A stretch of 64,000 nucleotides of DNA from Chromobacterium sp. IIBBL 290-4 (GCF_024207115.1 NZ_CP100128.1:2418001-2482000), one strand, 5' to 3'. Numbered from the stretch's first letter, positions 35,013 to 44,053 are shown. Notes: generated by a model from the sequence alone, not told the origin. Numbers and translations are program-made.

Positions 35013-36197
35013 ATGGCGCATCGGCAAACGGCGGAGCCGTCTGACACCACCTCGATACTTGGCATTTTTTGGATTTTCCTGCGGCTGGGCTGCACCAGCT
35101 TTGGCGGTCCGGTCGCCCATCTGGGCTATTTCCGCGAGGCTTTCGTCAACCGCCGCCGCTGGCTGGATGACCAGGCTTATGGCGATCTGGTGTCCTTGAG
35201 CCAGTTTTTGCCCGGGCCCGCCAGCAGCCAGGTCGGCATCGGTCTGGGGCTGCTGCGCGGCGGCGTGCCTGGCGCGCTGGCCGCTTGGCTGGGTTTTACC
35301 TTGCCTTCGGCTCTGGCGCTGGCGGCGTTCGGCATGGCGGTGACGCATGCCGGGCAAGGCATAGGCGGAATGTGGCTGCATGGTCTCAAGGTGGTGGCGG
35401 TCGCCGTGGTGGCGCAGGCTTTGTGGGGGATGGGCAAGAGCTTGTGCCCGGACCAGGAACGGGCCAGCCTGTCGGTAGCCGCGGCCGCCGCCGCGGTTTT
35501 CTGGCCTGGCGTCTGGACTCAGATCGCCGTGATTGTCGCCAGCGGCTTGCTGGGTTTTGCCTGGTTTCGCTCGGCGGGCAGCCCATTTCCGGTGCGCTTG
35601 AGCAAACGATGGGGGATGGCCGCGCTGGCGCTGTTCGCTTTGATCCTGGCGCTGTCGCCGCTGGCGGCGGCGCGCGGCGGCTATGGCTTGCAGCTGTTCG
35701 ACAGCTTTTATCGCTCGGGCGCGCTGGTGTTCGGCGGCGGCCATGTGGTGCTGCCCGTTTTGCAGGCCGAGGTGGTGCCGCGCGGCTGGGTCAGCAACGA
35801 CGCCTTCCTGGCCGGCTACGGCGCGGCGCAGGCGGCGCCGGGGCCGCTGTTCACTTTCGCCGCTTATCTGGGCGCGGTGTCTGGCGGCTGGCTGGGCGCG
35901 GCGGCGGCGCTGACGGCGATTTTCCTGCCGGGCTTCTTGTTGATGATAGGCGCCCTGCCTTTGTGGGAGGGCTTGCGCAGGCGCGCCGGCATGCAGCGCG
36001 CCATGTTGGGCGTGAACGCCGCGGTGGTGGGGCTGTTGTTGGCCGCTTTTTACCATCCGGTGTGGACCAGCGCCATTTTGTCGTCCGCGGATTTCGCCCT
36101 GGCCGCCGCCGCGTTTCTGCTGTTGGCGCTTTGGAAGCTGCCGCCTTGGCTGGTGGTGGCCCTGTGCGCCTTGGCGGCGGGCTTGGGCGTGCATTGA
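35013..36197 (+). CDS. chrA: Chromate transporter ChrA
   Basis: Inner-membrane CHR-family exporter, 394 residues with two homologous halves of about six membrane segments. Seen: the first-half signature FLRLGCTSFGGPVAHLGYFR (about residues 23-42), LSQFLPGPASSQVGIGLG (about 63-80), and in the second half FGGGHVVLPVLQAEVV (about 243-258) and AAPGPLFTFAAYLG. The long two-domain form matches proton-driven chromate efflux of ChrA; family members may also carry sulfate. No chrB regulator is adjacent. Confidence 0.93.
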   Translation: MAHRQTAEPSDTTSILGIFWIFLRLGCTSFGGPVAHLGYFREAFVNRRRWLDDQAYGDLVSLSQFLPGPASSQVGIGLGLLRGGVPGALAAWLGFTLPSALALAAFGMAVTHAGQGIGGMWLHGLKVVAVAVVAQALWGMGKSLCPDQERASLSVAAAAAAVFWPGVWTQIAVIVASGLLGFAWFRSAGSPFPVRLSKRWGMAALALFALILALSPLAAARGGYGLQLFDSFYRSGALVFGGGHVVLPVLQAEVVPRGWVSNDAFLAGYGAAQAAPGPLFTFAAYLGAVSGGWLGAAAALTAIFLPGFLLMIGALPLWEGLRRRAGMQRAMLGVNAAVVGLLLAAFYHPVWTSAILSSADFALAAAAFLLLALWKLPPWLVVALCALAAGLGVH

Positions 36198-36383
36198 GTC
36201 CCGGCCCGTCTTCTGGCGCGCTGCTCTAGCGCCCCTTCATCTTCTTCGCCTATTTCCTCGCTGAGCGTGGATAGCCGCCCGAGCTAAGTCTTCTCTAAGT
36301 CAATTTGATTATTCTTTGGTCCAAAGTCTCGCCCTCGCCGCGCATGAATCGTTGGCGGGCGCGAGTCATCCAAGGAGATCGAT

Positions 36384-36755
36384 ATGTTTTCATTTGAAAA
36401 GCCATGGTGGATTCCAGGCGCGGCGTTATTGATGTTGGCGCTGACCGGGGCGGCACAGGCCGGCGAACTGAAAAGCCTGATGAAGGACATGAAGACGGCG
36501 ATGAACGGCGCGATGGGCAGCGCGGGGGACGCCGAGTTTTCCAGCTATTTGCAGCGCTTGCGCCTGGATGCGGACCGCGCCGCCAAGCTGCCTTATCCCG
36601 ACAATCAGACGGATTACCGAGAGGGCATGCGCGCCCTGAGCGCCGATCTGGACAAGGCGGAGCAGTTCGCCAAGGCCGGCGATCTGGCGGCGGCCAAGCG
36701 CTCGCTGCAGGCGGCCAACCAGACCAAGAAGCGCTACCACCATCTGCTTAACTGA
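36384..36755 (+). CDS. Periplasmic cytochrome b562-like protein
   Basis: Small exported four-helix-bundle haem protein. Seen: 123 residues with a signal peptide cut after AQA (residue 26). In the mature chain Met7 (precursor M33) lies exactly where cytochrome b562 has its axial Met, and a YHHLLN C-terminus supplies the axial His, as in the YH near the end of E. coli b562. AAGGAG precedes ATG 36384. It lies 12 bp before a cytochrome b561, which probably exchanges electrons with it. Confidence 0.82.
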   Translation: MFSFEKPWWIPGAALLMLALTGAAQAGELKSLMKDMKTAMNGAMGSAGDAEFSSYLQRLRLDADRAAKLPYPDNQTDYREGMRALSADLDKAEQFAKAGDLAAAKRSLQAANQTKKRYHHLLN

Positions 36756-36767
36756 GTGGAGGACATC

Positions 36768-37310
36768 ATGTCGGAACATGCTCGCTATCCGCTTTCTATG
36801 CGTTTGCTGCATTGGCTGCTGGCCTTGCTGGTGTTCTCCAACTTCGCGCTTGCTTGGTTGCTGGAGGATGAAGAGTCGCTGCTGGCCGCGCACAAAATGA
36901 TAGGCGCCTGGATTTTGCTGCTGGCGGCGGCCAGGCTGGCGAATAAGCTGCGCTTGCGCAAGCGGCTGCCGGCTTCGGTCAATCCGGCCGGATCTTGGTC
37001 GTATTGGGCGGAAAAGCTGGCGCACGGCCTGTTGTATCTGTGCTTGCTGGCGGAACCGTTGCTGGGCTGGCTGAAAACCAATGCCGCCGGACACGGCGCG
37101 ACGCTGTTTCCCGGCTTCGACTTGCCTGCGCTGATGGAGAAGAACCGCCATCTGTCGCATTGGCTTGGCGGCATGCATGAGGTCATGGCCAGCTTGTTGG
37201 CCTTGCTGATCGCGCTGCATGTCGCGGCCGCCTTTTGGCATTGGATCAACGGGTCGGGACTGGGCTTGGCCAGGATGCTGCCTATGCCTGGATCAAAACG
37301 CGAGATTTGA
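36768..37310 (+). CDS. Cytochrome b561 (CybB-like)
   Basis: Di-haem membrane cytochrome of 180 residues with four hydrophobic segments. Seen: candidate haem histidines in RLLHWLLA (first helix), LAAHKMIGAW (second helix), LSHWLGGMHEV and ALHVAAAFWHW (last helix), which matches the b561 pattern. ATG 36768 has GGAGG 5 nt upstream. Related proteins oxidise ubiquinol and can pass electrons to superoxide. With the preceding b562 it may form a quinol-to-periplasm electron chain. Confidence 0.9.
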   Translation: MSEHARYPLSMRLLHWLLALLVFSNFALAWLLEDEESLLAAHKMIGAWILLLAAARLANKLRLRKRLPASVNPAGSWSYWAEKLAHGLLYLCLLAEPLLGWLKTNAAGHGATLFPGFDLPALMEKNRHLSHWLGGMHEVMASLLALLIALHVAAAFWHWINGSGLGLARMLPMPGSKREI

Positions 37311-37320
37311 AAGCGTCTGG

Positions 37321-37920
37321 ATGGATGAGATTAATTACACGATTTTTTTATGGCTCAACGCGCCGGCGGCGCCTTCCGCGTTAGCGGTGGCCTTGGCCAA
37401 GTTTTCCGGCGAATACTTGATCTTTCTGCTCCCGCCGCTGTTGCTGGGCTATTGGTTCTGGGGCGGGGCAGGGCCGCGCAAGGCCGTGTTGGAGGCCTTG
37501 GCGGCCGCGCTTCTGGCGCTGACGCTCAATCAGTTGATAGGCTGGCTCTGGCCGCAGCCGCGGCCTTTCATGCTGGGCCTGGGGCATTGTTTTCTCGATC
37601 ATGCCGCCGACGCCTCGTTTCCCAGCGATCATCTGACTTTGTGGTGGTCGGTCGCTTTCAGCTTCTGGCTGGGGCGGACCATGCGCGCGCAGGGCCGCGC
37701 GCTCGTCTTGCTGGGTCTGCCGATGGCGTGGGCCAGAATCTATCTGGGCGTGCATTTTCCTCTGGATATGCTGGGCGCGGCGGCTGCGGCTGGATTCAGC
37801 GCTTGGATGGCCTATCGACTGGCCTGGCGCTATCTTCCGCCGGTTTATTGCGCCGCTTTGGCGATGGAGCGCCAGTTGCGCAACCGTTTCTCCGCGCTTT
37901 CGCGCGCCGCGAAAGAATAG
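37321..37920 (+). CDS. PAP2-family phosphatase (BcrC/UppP-like)
   Basis: Membrane lipid phosphatase of 199 residues. Seen: the three PAP2 motifs, namely WPQPRPF (about residues 77-83; the first motif has lost its usual leading Lys), SFPSDH (about 99-104) and ARIYLGVHFPLDMLG (about 138-152). The short form with this arrangement resembles undecaprenyl-pyrophosphatase BcrC, which recycles the lipid carrier of cell-wall synthesis. ATG 37321 has a weak ribosome site; it begins 10 bp after the b561 gene. Confidence 0.85.
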   Translation: MDEINYTIFLWLNAPAAPSALAVALAKFSGEYLIFLLPPLLLGYWFWGGAGPRKAVLEALAAALLALTLNQLIGWLWPQPRPFMLGLGHCFLDHAADASFPSDHLTLWWSVAFSFWLGRTMRAQGRALVLLGLPMAWARIYLGVHFPLDMLGAAAAAGFSAWMAYRLAWRYLPPVYCAALAMERQLRNRFSALSRAAKE

Positions 37921-38032
37921 GCTGCGGGCTAAGCTGGCGCTAAGTTTGAGGGGCTAATCTGTAATCAGCCCCAATGGGTTGGGCCGGCCTGGCCGGCATG
38001 TCGGACGATGCAGTTTCAATGGAGACAGAACC

Positions 38033-38251
38033 ATGTCTATCGCTCCCATCGCGGCAACGGGGCCGCAAGCTTTGTCCCCCGTGACTTTCCACAATGCGCG
38101 GGCCGCCGCGGCCTCTCAAACCGTCTCTGCCGCTAGCGCCCCGGTTCAGGATCAGGTCAGCATCAGCAGCGCAGGGCGAGCCAGGCAGCAGGAGGAGGCG
38201 GCCGAGTCCGCCGCCCAAGCCGCGCAAGAGGCTGCCAGCGGGCAAAGCTGA
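38033..38251 (+). CDS. Small Ala/Gln-rich protein, function unknown
   Basis: A 72-residue protein of alanine, serine and glutamine with the segment DQVSISSAGRARQQEEAAE, a pattern often seen in short bacterial hypothetical proteins. No signal peptide, Cys or membrane segment. GGAG precedes ATG 38033. No family assignment is possible. Confidence 0.5.
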   Translation: MSIAPIAATGPQALSPVTFHNARAAAASQTVSAASAPVQDQVSISSAGRARQQEEAAESAAQAAQEAASGQS

Positions 38252-38362
38252 GCGCAGAGTGTCTTGACCTGGCGCGTGCATGCCAGCGCGCGCCGCCGTG
38301 GATTCGCGATCGCCGTCTCTCGCCGTTTTCGTCGCGCCATTGCCGGCACCAGGGGGAGCGTC

Positions 38363-38551
38363 ATGTCCTTGTTTCATGGACTGCCCTTGTTTTGGCCGCA
38401 TCTTCCATTTGCGTCCTGCCTTTCGCGCGGCTGTTTGCGCGGGCATGAGGCGCATCGTTGTTTCTCTGGCTTGCCCTGCTGTTTGCTGCTGATTCTTTTG
38501 ATCGGCCTGGCTTGCATGGGCGCGACGCTGCTGCGGGCGAGAAATCCTTAA
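38363..38551 (+). CDS. Possible small Cys-rich membrane protein
   Basis: A 62-residue frame starting at ATG 38363 with AGGGGGAG 5 nt upstream. The C-terminal half has a likely membrane helix (CCLLLILLIGLACMGATLL) and six cysteines occur overall. It lies within a 428-bp stretch that otherwise holds nothing obvious between a small gene and the two-component system. No family recognised; it could be chance. Confidence 0.35.
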   Translation: MSLFHGLPLFWPHLPFASCLSRGCLRGHEAHRCFSGLPCCLLLILLIGLACMGATLLRARNP

Positions 38552-38679
38552 TCTTGGCGGAAAGGCGCGTGCCGCGGTCTTGCCTTGCGGGCTGGACGTC
38601 AGGATGGCGCTATGCTGTAGGAATAGGCATTGGAACGATGGCGTGGATTGGGCGGCATGCGCCGCCGCAAGGGGATGGC

Positions 38680-39345
38680 ATGAGGGTATTGCTGATAGAA
38701 GACGATCCTATGATAGGCGAGGCGGTGGTGTCGGCGCTGCGAGACGCCAGTTACGCGGCCGACTGGGTGCGCGACGGCAAGCGCGCCCTGCTGGCTTTGG
38801 AGAATCATGTTTATGACTTGTTATTGCTGGATCTGGGTCTGCCTGGCCGAGATGGCATGGATGTATTGGCTGCCGTGCGTCGAGACGGCAATCCGGTGCC
38901 CGTGCTGATCGTCAGCGCCCGCGACGGTTTGGAAGATAGGTTGAAAGGCCTGGATGGCGGCGCGGACGACTATTTGCTCAAGCCTTTTGACATGGCCGAA
39001 CTGCTGGCGCGGATGCGCGCGGTGGCGCGGCGGAAAGGCGGCCAGAGCGCGGTCTGCATGGGCAACGGCGTGGTGACACTGGACCCGTCCAGCCGCGAAG
39101 CCTCGACCACGGAAAGCGGAGCGGTGTTGCTTTCCAATCGCGAGTTCGCCTTGTTGCAGGCGCTGTTGACGCGGCCTGGGGCGATTTTGTCGCGCGGCGA
39201 GCTGGAGGAACGCATTTACGGCTGGGGCGAAGAGGTGGAAAGCAATGCGGTGGAGTTTCTGATCCATTCCCTGCGCCGCAAGCTGGGCAGCGCCGTCATC
39301 AAGAATGTCCGGGGAATGGGATGGATGGTATCCAAAAACGCTTGA
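38680..39345 (+). CDS. OmpR-family response regulator (QseB/PmrA-like)
   Basis: DNA-binding regulator of 221 residues. Seen: receiver domain with the acidic pair E7-D8-D9, phospho-acceptor D51 in LLLDLGLPGRDG, and K in DYLLKPFD; a C-terminal winged helix with LLSNREFALLQALLTRPGAILSRGELEE and VRGMGWMV. The start ATG 38680 has AAGGGG upstream and gives the canonical MRVLLIEDD opening; earlier in-frame starts add unrelated sequence. It overlaps the sensor kinase by 25 bp. Confidence 0.95.
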   Translation: MRVLLIEDDPMIGEAVVSALRDASYAADWVRDGKRALLALENHVYDLLLLDLGLPGRDGMDVLAAVRRDGNPVPVLIVSARDGLEDRLKGLDGGADDYLLKPFDMAELLARMRAVARRKGGQSAVCMGNGVVTLDPSSREASTTESGAVLLSNREFALLQALLTRPGAILSRGELEERIYGWGEEVESNAVEFLIHSLRRKLGSAVIKNVRGMGWMVSKNA

Positions 39346-40664
39346 GAGACTCGCTGCAGCTGCGGCTGCTGGTTTCGCTGATCGCCATGATCCTGTTCCT
39401 GACCCTGGCGGTGTGCGGCGTGTCGTATTGGTCGGCTTTCAAAGAGGCCAATGATATGCAGGACGGCTTGCTGAATCAGGCGGCCTGGCTGCTGGATCAG
39501 GAGCGGGTGCCGCCGGTCGAGACGGCGGCCATGCACCCTGTGGTGGTGGAGAACGAATCCAGAGTGCTGATCCAGTTTCTGGCCGCGCGCCAGGCGTCGG
39601 CTGGCCGGCTGCCGTTGTCTCCCGCCTTGCCGGATGGCTTGCAAACTTTGCAATTGAATGGAGAGCCATACCGCGTGCTGATCCGAACGCTGTCCAGCGG
39701 GGTGCGGGTAGCGGTGGCGCAAGAGCGGCATATCCGGGACGACATCGCGGCGGACGTGGCGAAGCGCACCGCCTTGCCGCCGTTTTTGCTGCTGCCCTTC
39801 ATGATCTGGCTGGTGTCGCGGCTGATCAAAAATATGCTGCGGCCGATCAAGGAATTATCCCGGGAGATCGATCTGCGCCAGGTGACGGAGCTGCACTCCG
39901 TCGAGGCGCAGCGCTTGCCATTGGAGATCCGTCCCTTCGCGGTGGCGATCAACCGCCTGCTGGATAGGGTGGCGCAGAGTGTGGACAGTCAGCGGCGGTT
40001 TCTGGCCGACGCCGCGCATGAGCTGCGTTCGCCGATGACGGCCCTGTCTTTGCAGGCCGAACGCTTGGCGGCTACCGAGCTGCCGGACAATGCGCGCGAA
40101 CGTTTGACGATTTTGCGCAGCGGCATCGAGCGCAGCCGCCGCTTGTTGAACCAGTTGCTGACGATGGCCAGGGTGCAGACCGGGGGCGCTCGGCAGGACG
40201 GCGCGCCGCCGACGGTGTCCATTCAGGCCGTTTTTCGCGGCGTGCTGGAGGATTTGATGCCTTTGGCGGAGGCCAAGGGCATCGATATCGGCGTCGAGGA
40301 CGGGCGGGATGTGTTGGCCGGCGCTTCGGAGCTGGACTTGACGACCGTGGTGAAGAACCTGGTGGACAACGCCATCCGCTACACGCCGGCGGGCGGCAAA
40401 GTCGATTTATCCGCTGGCGTGTCGCCTGATGGCGTTTTTTTTGCCATCGCAGACAATGGCCCGGGCATTCCGGAGAGCGAGCGGGAAAGGGTATTCGATC
40501 CTTTCTACCGGATGTTGGGCACCGAACAGCAAGGATCGGGTTTGGGGCTGGCCATTGTCCGGGAGGTGGCGGACCGGCTGGGCGGCAAAGTCGAGCTGGA
40601 TTGGGCGGAGGCCGCAGCAAGAAAAGGCCTGAGGGTCGAGGTTCGATTCCCGCGCCTTGCATGA
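39321..40664 (+). CDS. Sensor histidine kinase (QseC/PmrB-like)
   Basis: Inner-membrane sensor of 447 residues. Seen: membrane segments near residues 14-36 and 155-172 enclosing a periplasmic sensor of about 115 residues; dimerisation/phospho-acceptor helix with H233 in DAAHELRSPM; catalytic boxes LVDNAIRYTP (N), DNGPGIP (G1) and GSGLGLAI (G2). Signal unknown. The periplasmic domain lacks the acidic iron-binding cluster typical of PmrB, so a metal signal is not evident. Confidence 0.95.
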   Translation: MDGIQKRLRDSLQLRLLVSLIAMILFLTLAVCGVSYWSAFKEANDMQDGLLNQAAWLLDQERVPPVETAAMHPVVVENESRVLIQFLAARQASAGRLPLSPALPDGLQTLQLNGEPYRVLIRTLSSGVRVAVAQERHIRDDIAADVAKRTALPPFLLLPFMIWLVSRLIKNMLRPIKELSREIDLRQVTELHSVEAQRLPLEIRPFAVAINRLLDRVAQSVDSQRRFLADAAHELRSPMTALSLQAERLAATELPDNARERLTILRSGIERSRRLLNQLLTMARVQTGGARQDGAPPTVSIQAVFRGVLEDLMPLAEAKGIDIGVEDGRDVLAGASELDLTTVVKNLVDNAIRYTPAGGKVDLSAGVSPDGVFFAIADNGPGIPESERERVFDPFYRMLGTEQQGSGLGLAIVREVADRLGGKVELDWAEAAARKGLRVEVRFPRLA

Positions 40665-40704
40665 TGGGCGACGTCGCCGCGTTGTCTGGATAGAGAGGGC
40701 GAGA

Positions 40705-40731
40705 CGCCCCGCGGTCGTTGGGCCGCGAGGC
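40705..40731 (+). terminator. GC hairpin between convergent genes
   Basis: GCCCCGCGG and CCGCGAGGC form an imperfect stem between the kinase and the converging cytochrome gene. There is no clear T run, so terminator function is uncertain. Confidence 0.35.
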
Positions 40732-40747
40732 GATTGCGCAACAGGGA

Positions 40748-41350
40748 TCAGAGGCTTTGCAGATAGGCGGCCAGGCTGTTCAAGTCGTCTTCGCTGAGGT
40801 CATGCACGATGGCCTGCATCGCCACCGCTGCGGGCCGCTGGCTGGTGGAGAACACATGCAGCTGTTTCAGCAGATAGGCCGCATGCTGGCCTGCCAGCCT
40901 GGGCGCTTGCTCGGTGCCCTCCGCCTGCGCGCCATGGCAGGCGAAGCAGGCGGGCACGCTGTCGCCCTTGCCTTGCAGAAAGATGGCCTTGCCGGCGGCC
41001 AGCTTGGCGGCTTCGCCCGGAGCGGCCGGGTTGGGCTTGGCTTTCTGTGTCGAGAAATAAGCGGCGACGCCGGCGATTTCCGCATCATTCAAGCCGCCCG
41101 CCACGCCCCACATATAGTCGTGGGCGGCCTGATCGCTGCGGCTTTGCTCGCGGAACACTTTCAGCTGCTGCTGCAGATAGGCGGCTTGCTGGCCGGCTAA
41201 ACGCGGAAACAAGGGCGAGACGCTGTTGCCGTCGGCGCCGTGGCAATTGGCGCACCAGCTGCGCGCCAGCGTTTCCGGGTCTCTATCCGCCTGGGCGGCG
41301 CTCGTCAGCAGCAGCGCGCCGAATAATCCGATCATCCATAGCGTTTTCAT
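40748..41350 (-). CDS. Diheme cytochrome c, c4-type
   Basis: Periplasmic electron carrier of 200 residues. Seen: signal peptide ending SAAQA (about residue 21), then two cytochrome c domains in tandem with haem motifs CANCH and CFACH, each followed by an RLAGQ(Q/H)AAYL segment and a later axial-Met candidate. This internal duplication is typical of cytochrome c4. It lies 12 bp downstream of the Cyc2-like cytochrome-porin on the same strand, making it the natural partner that would carry electrons away from the outer membrane. Confidence 0.93.
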   Translation of the reverse strand: MKTLWMIGLFGALLLTSAAQADRDPETLARSWCANCHGADGNSVSPLFPRLAGQQAAYLQQQLKVFREQSRSDQAAHDYMWGVAGGLNDAEIAGVAAYFSTQKAKPNPAAPGEAAKLAAGKAIFLQGKGDSVPACFACHGAQAEGTEQAPRLAGQHAAYLLKQLHVFSTSQRPAAVAMQAIVHDLSEDDLNSLAAYLQSL

Positions 41351-41362
41351 GGCGTTCCCCTG

Positions 41363-42685
41363 TCAGAAGGCGATCCAGGTGTAGAGGTAGGTGATGTTGT
41401 TGTTGCGGGCGTTGCGGCCATTGCCGTCGTAATTGCCGCTGGCGCCCTGGTATTTCAGAAACGCGGTGTATTGCAGGCCCACCCGCCAATTAGGCCGGAT
41501 CATGTAGTTGAATTCGGCGATGCAGCCATTGGTGTCGGGTTTGCCGGTGACCGGGTAGACGATGTTGTCCGCCGAGCCGTTCTCGGCGAAATACCCCAGC
41601 GTCAGCCCGTATTTGCGCTGATACCAGTAGCTGCCCTTGATGCGGAAGGAATTGAGGTCGCTGCTGGGGTTCTGCACATTGACGCCGACTAGGGAGGGAT
41701 CCCAATCGGTCTTTTCATGGATGTAGGAGGCCTGGGCCGTGAAGACATGGGGATCGGACAGATACTGATACTGCGCGTCCAGCCCGCTATCTCGATAGTG
41801 ATTAGTCGGGGAGCCTGGGTCGGTCGGGTCGGTGTTGACTTGTGCAGCCAGGCCGAAAGTGCCGATTTCGATTGAATGTTCGCCCCAGTCATGGCTATAG
41901 GCGAAGCGCCAGTATGGATTGGTGCCATCCAGCCGGTTGCTCAGCGTCACGCCGTTTTTGAACAACGAGGTGCCGCCCTTGGCGACGCGATAGCCGCCGA
42001 GCTCGGCATACCAGGTTTTATTCAAAAATGCGTAGGCGCTGAGACCGGCCACCTGCTGCGCCAGACCGCCTTCGATCAAGGTGGTCGGCGGCGAAATGCC
42101 CCAAGCGCCGGTCAGGTGGCTGCTTTGATAGGGGTAGCCGAAGGCCGGTATCGTATTCCAGGCATCTTGCACCGTGGGGTTGTTGTTGAGCGATAGGCCG
42201 TAGATCAGGTCCAGATCGCTTTTGGCGATGTGGTCGGTCAGCCGCCAGTCGTTGTTGTCCGCCACGGTGTGGCCGGAAAAGTCCTGCGTGCCGGGATTCT
42301 GGTTCAGCGCGTTGAAGGTCCATTGCGAGAACATGCCGACATGGTCGCCGATCTTGCCCGCCACAAACAGGCTACCGCCTTCTATCACCCCGTCGTTTTG
42401 CCGCGGATACGCGCCGTCATTGCCCTGGGTGTTGCCGACGTGGGAAACCGAGGCTTGGGCCATGGCCGCCAAGGGAAACAACTTGGTGGTGCCCAGCGTG
42501 TAGCCGGACAGCTTGAACAGCCTGCCGTAAGGCGTTAGCTCCGGAAAGCTGACATGGCAGGCGATGCAGGCTTCCCCAGTTTGTCGGGCATAGCTGGGCA
42601 GCGCGTGCGCGGCGGTGGACCATAAACCGACCATCAGGGCGGCGAGCCAGCCTGCTGCTTGCAAGATCATTGCGCGTCCTCTCAT
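41363..42685 (-). CDS. Outer-membrane cytochrome-porin, Cyc2-like
   Basis: Predicted fusion of a one-haem cytochrome with a beta barrel. Seen: 440 residues; signal peptide ending TAAHA (about residue 28); right after it LPSYARQTGEACIACH with haem motif C40-x-x-C43-H44, then ELTPYGRLFKLSGY; the remaining 370 residues alternate polar and hydrophobic with many aromatic/glycine strands and end in aromatic TWIAF, typical of an outer-membrane barrel. The architecture matches Cyc2, the iron oxidase of iron-oxidising bacteria and its wider homologues. ATG 42685 has GGGAG upstream. Whether it oxidises iron here is unknown; an exported redox sensor or electron outlet is possible. Confidence 0.8.
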   Translation of the reverse strand: MRGRAMILQAAGWLAALMVGLWSTAAHALPSYARQTGEACIACHVSFPELTPYGRLFKLSGYTLGTTKLFPLAAMAQASVSHVGNTQGNDGAYPRQNDGVIEGGSLFVAGKIGDHVGMFSQWTFNALNQNPGTQDFSGHTVADNNDWRLTDHIAKSDLDLIYGLSLNNNPTVQDAWNTIPAFGYPYQSSHLTGAWGISPPTTLIEGGLAQQVAGLSAYAFLNKTWYAELGGYRVAKGGTSLFKNGVTLSNRLDGTNPYWRFAYSHDWGEHSIEIGTFGLAAQVNTDPTDPGSPTNHYRDSGLDAQYQYLSDPHVFTAQASYIHEKTDWDPSLVGVNVQNPSSDLNSFRIKGSYWYQRKYGLTLGYFAENGSADNIVYPVTGKPDTNGCIAEFNYMIRPNWRVGLQYTAFLKYQGASGNYDGNGRNARNNNITYLYTWIAF

Positions 42686-42982
42686 GACACTCTCCCAAAC
42701 TGTTCTTGCGACGTTCTTGTTATAGGAAGCGCGGTTTGTTTTGCGCGCATGCGCATGCGAATGCTTGATCCATGCCAAGCCTTGGCTTGTCTGGCGCGCT
42801 TTTCCGGCATGGGCGACGATTCTTCATCGACGATGCAAGGCTTGGGCGCATGGACGCTTATCTCGAAACATAGCGGCGGAAACTTAGCCCAGACTGAGCG
42901 CCTCGTGATGGCTGGCCTGGCTTCTTGAGATCGTAATGGGGTCGTGACATGATTTGTGCGATGCAGCAATCAAGGAGCGGCC
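42686..42982 (+). other. Divergent intergenic region
   Basis: About 297 bp between the cytochrome-porin and the patatin gene. It must hold both promoters; I see no clear -35/-10 pair, hairpin or small gene. Confidence 0.5.
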
Positions 42983-44014
42983 ATGCGTAAAACCGATGGA
43001 CAACAGCCTGTCATCAGCCTGGCTTTGCAGGGCGGCGGCGCGCACGGCGCGTTTACCTGGGGCGTGCTGGACGCTTTGCTGGAGGCGGGAGCGTATCGCT
43101 TCGACGGCCTCAGCGGCACCAGCGCGGGCGCGATGAACGCGGTGGCGCTGGCGCATGGCTTGTGTCTGGGCGGCCCGGAGCGGGCGCGCGAGTCGCTGGC
43201 GGCTTTCTGGGAGAAAGTGGGCGAGAGCTTGCCGGAAGAAATGATGCGGCCTTTGCCGCTGGGCGCGGACTCCGCCGCGCCGCCCGGTTTGAAGATGGCT
43301 TTGCAACTGAGCCAGTGGCTGTCGCCTTATCAGCTCAACCCGCTGGATTACAATCCACTGCGCCGCATCATCGAGTCGCAGTTCGATTTCGAGCGCCTGC
43401 GCCGCGCTTCGCCGGTGCAACTGTTCGTGGCGGCCACGCATGCCAACAGCGGGCAGTTGAAGTTGTTCCGCAACGCCGAGCTCAGCGCCGACGCGCTCTT
43501 GGCCTCCTCCTGTCTGCCCACGCTGCGGCAGGCGGTGATGATAGACGGCGAGCCGTATTGGGATGGCGGCTTCGCCGCCAATCCCGCGGTGTTTCCTTTG
43601 TTCAAGTTCTGCCGCAGCGCGGACATCTTGCTGGTGCTGCTGGCGCCGATGTCGCATGGCGAGACGCCGCGCAGCGCCGAGGAGATACAGAAGCGGGCAA
43701 CCTTGCTGGGTTTCAACAGCGCTTTTTTGCGCGAGATGCGTTTGTTCGCGCTATTGCAGCAGATGGCGGACGAGCCGGCCTGGTGGCGCGGCGGTTTGGA
43801 GCGGCGTTTGCAGGCGACGCGCTTCCATCTGATAGAGGGGCATGATTTGCTGTCCAGCCTGGATGCCTCCAGCCGCGCCTTGGCCTATGGGCCGTTCTTG
43901 CTCTGGCTGCGCGACGAGGGAAGGGCGACGGCCAAGCAGTGGCTGGCCGAGCACGGCGGCAAAGTGGGCCGCGCGGCCAGCGCCGACATCCAGCGCTTGT
44001 TTTTGCCGGGCTAG
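42983..44014 (+). CDS. Patatin-like phospholipase
   Basis: Serine lipid hydrolase of 343 residues. Seen: oxyanion loop LQGGGAHGAF (about residues 15-24), nucleophile S47 in GTSAGA, and the Asp partner D194 in WDGGFAANP, which together form the Ser-Asp dyad of patatins. No signal peptide, so it is probably cytoplasmic unless exported by another route. ATG 42983 has AAGGAG upstream. RssA-type housekeeping phospholipase is the likely role; a secreted toxin is the alternative. Confidence 0.93.
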   Translation: MRKTDGQQPVISLALQGGGAHGAFTWGVLDALLEAGAYRFDGLSGTSAGAMNAVALAHGLCLGGPERARESLAAFWEKVGESLPEEMMRPLPLGADSAAPPGLKMALQLSQWLSPYQLNPLDYNPLRRIIESQFDFERLRRASPVQLFVAATHANSGQLKLFRNAELSADALLASSCLPTLRQAVMIDGEPYWDGGFAANPAVFPLFKFCRSADILLVLLAPMSHGETPRSAEEIQKRATLLGFNSAFLREMRLFALLQQMADEPAWWRGGLERRLQATRFHLIEGHDLLSSLDASSRALAYGPFLLWLRDEGRATAKQWLAEHGGKVGRAASADIQRLFLPG

Positions 44015-44024
44015 GGGTGCGGGA

Positions 44025-44053
44025 TTGACGCTGGCTAGCGCAATCCCTAATAT
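44025..44053 (+). promoter_or_regulatory. Promoter of the cysS leader
   Basis: TTGACG (44025-44030) and TAATAT (44048-44053) are 17 bp apart, predicting a start near 44060, just before the leader peptide. Confidence 0.65.
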
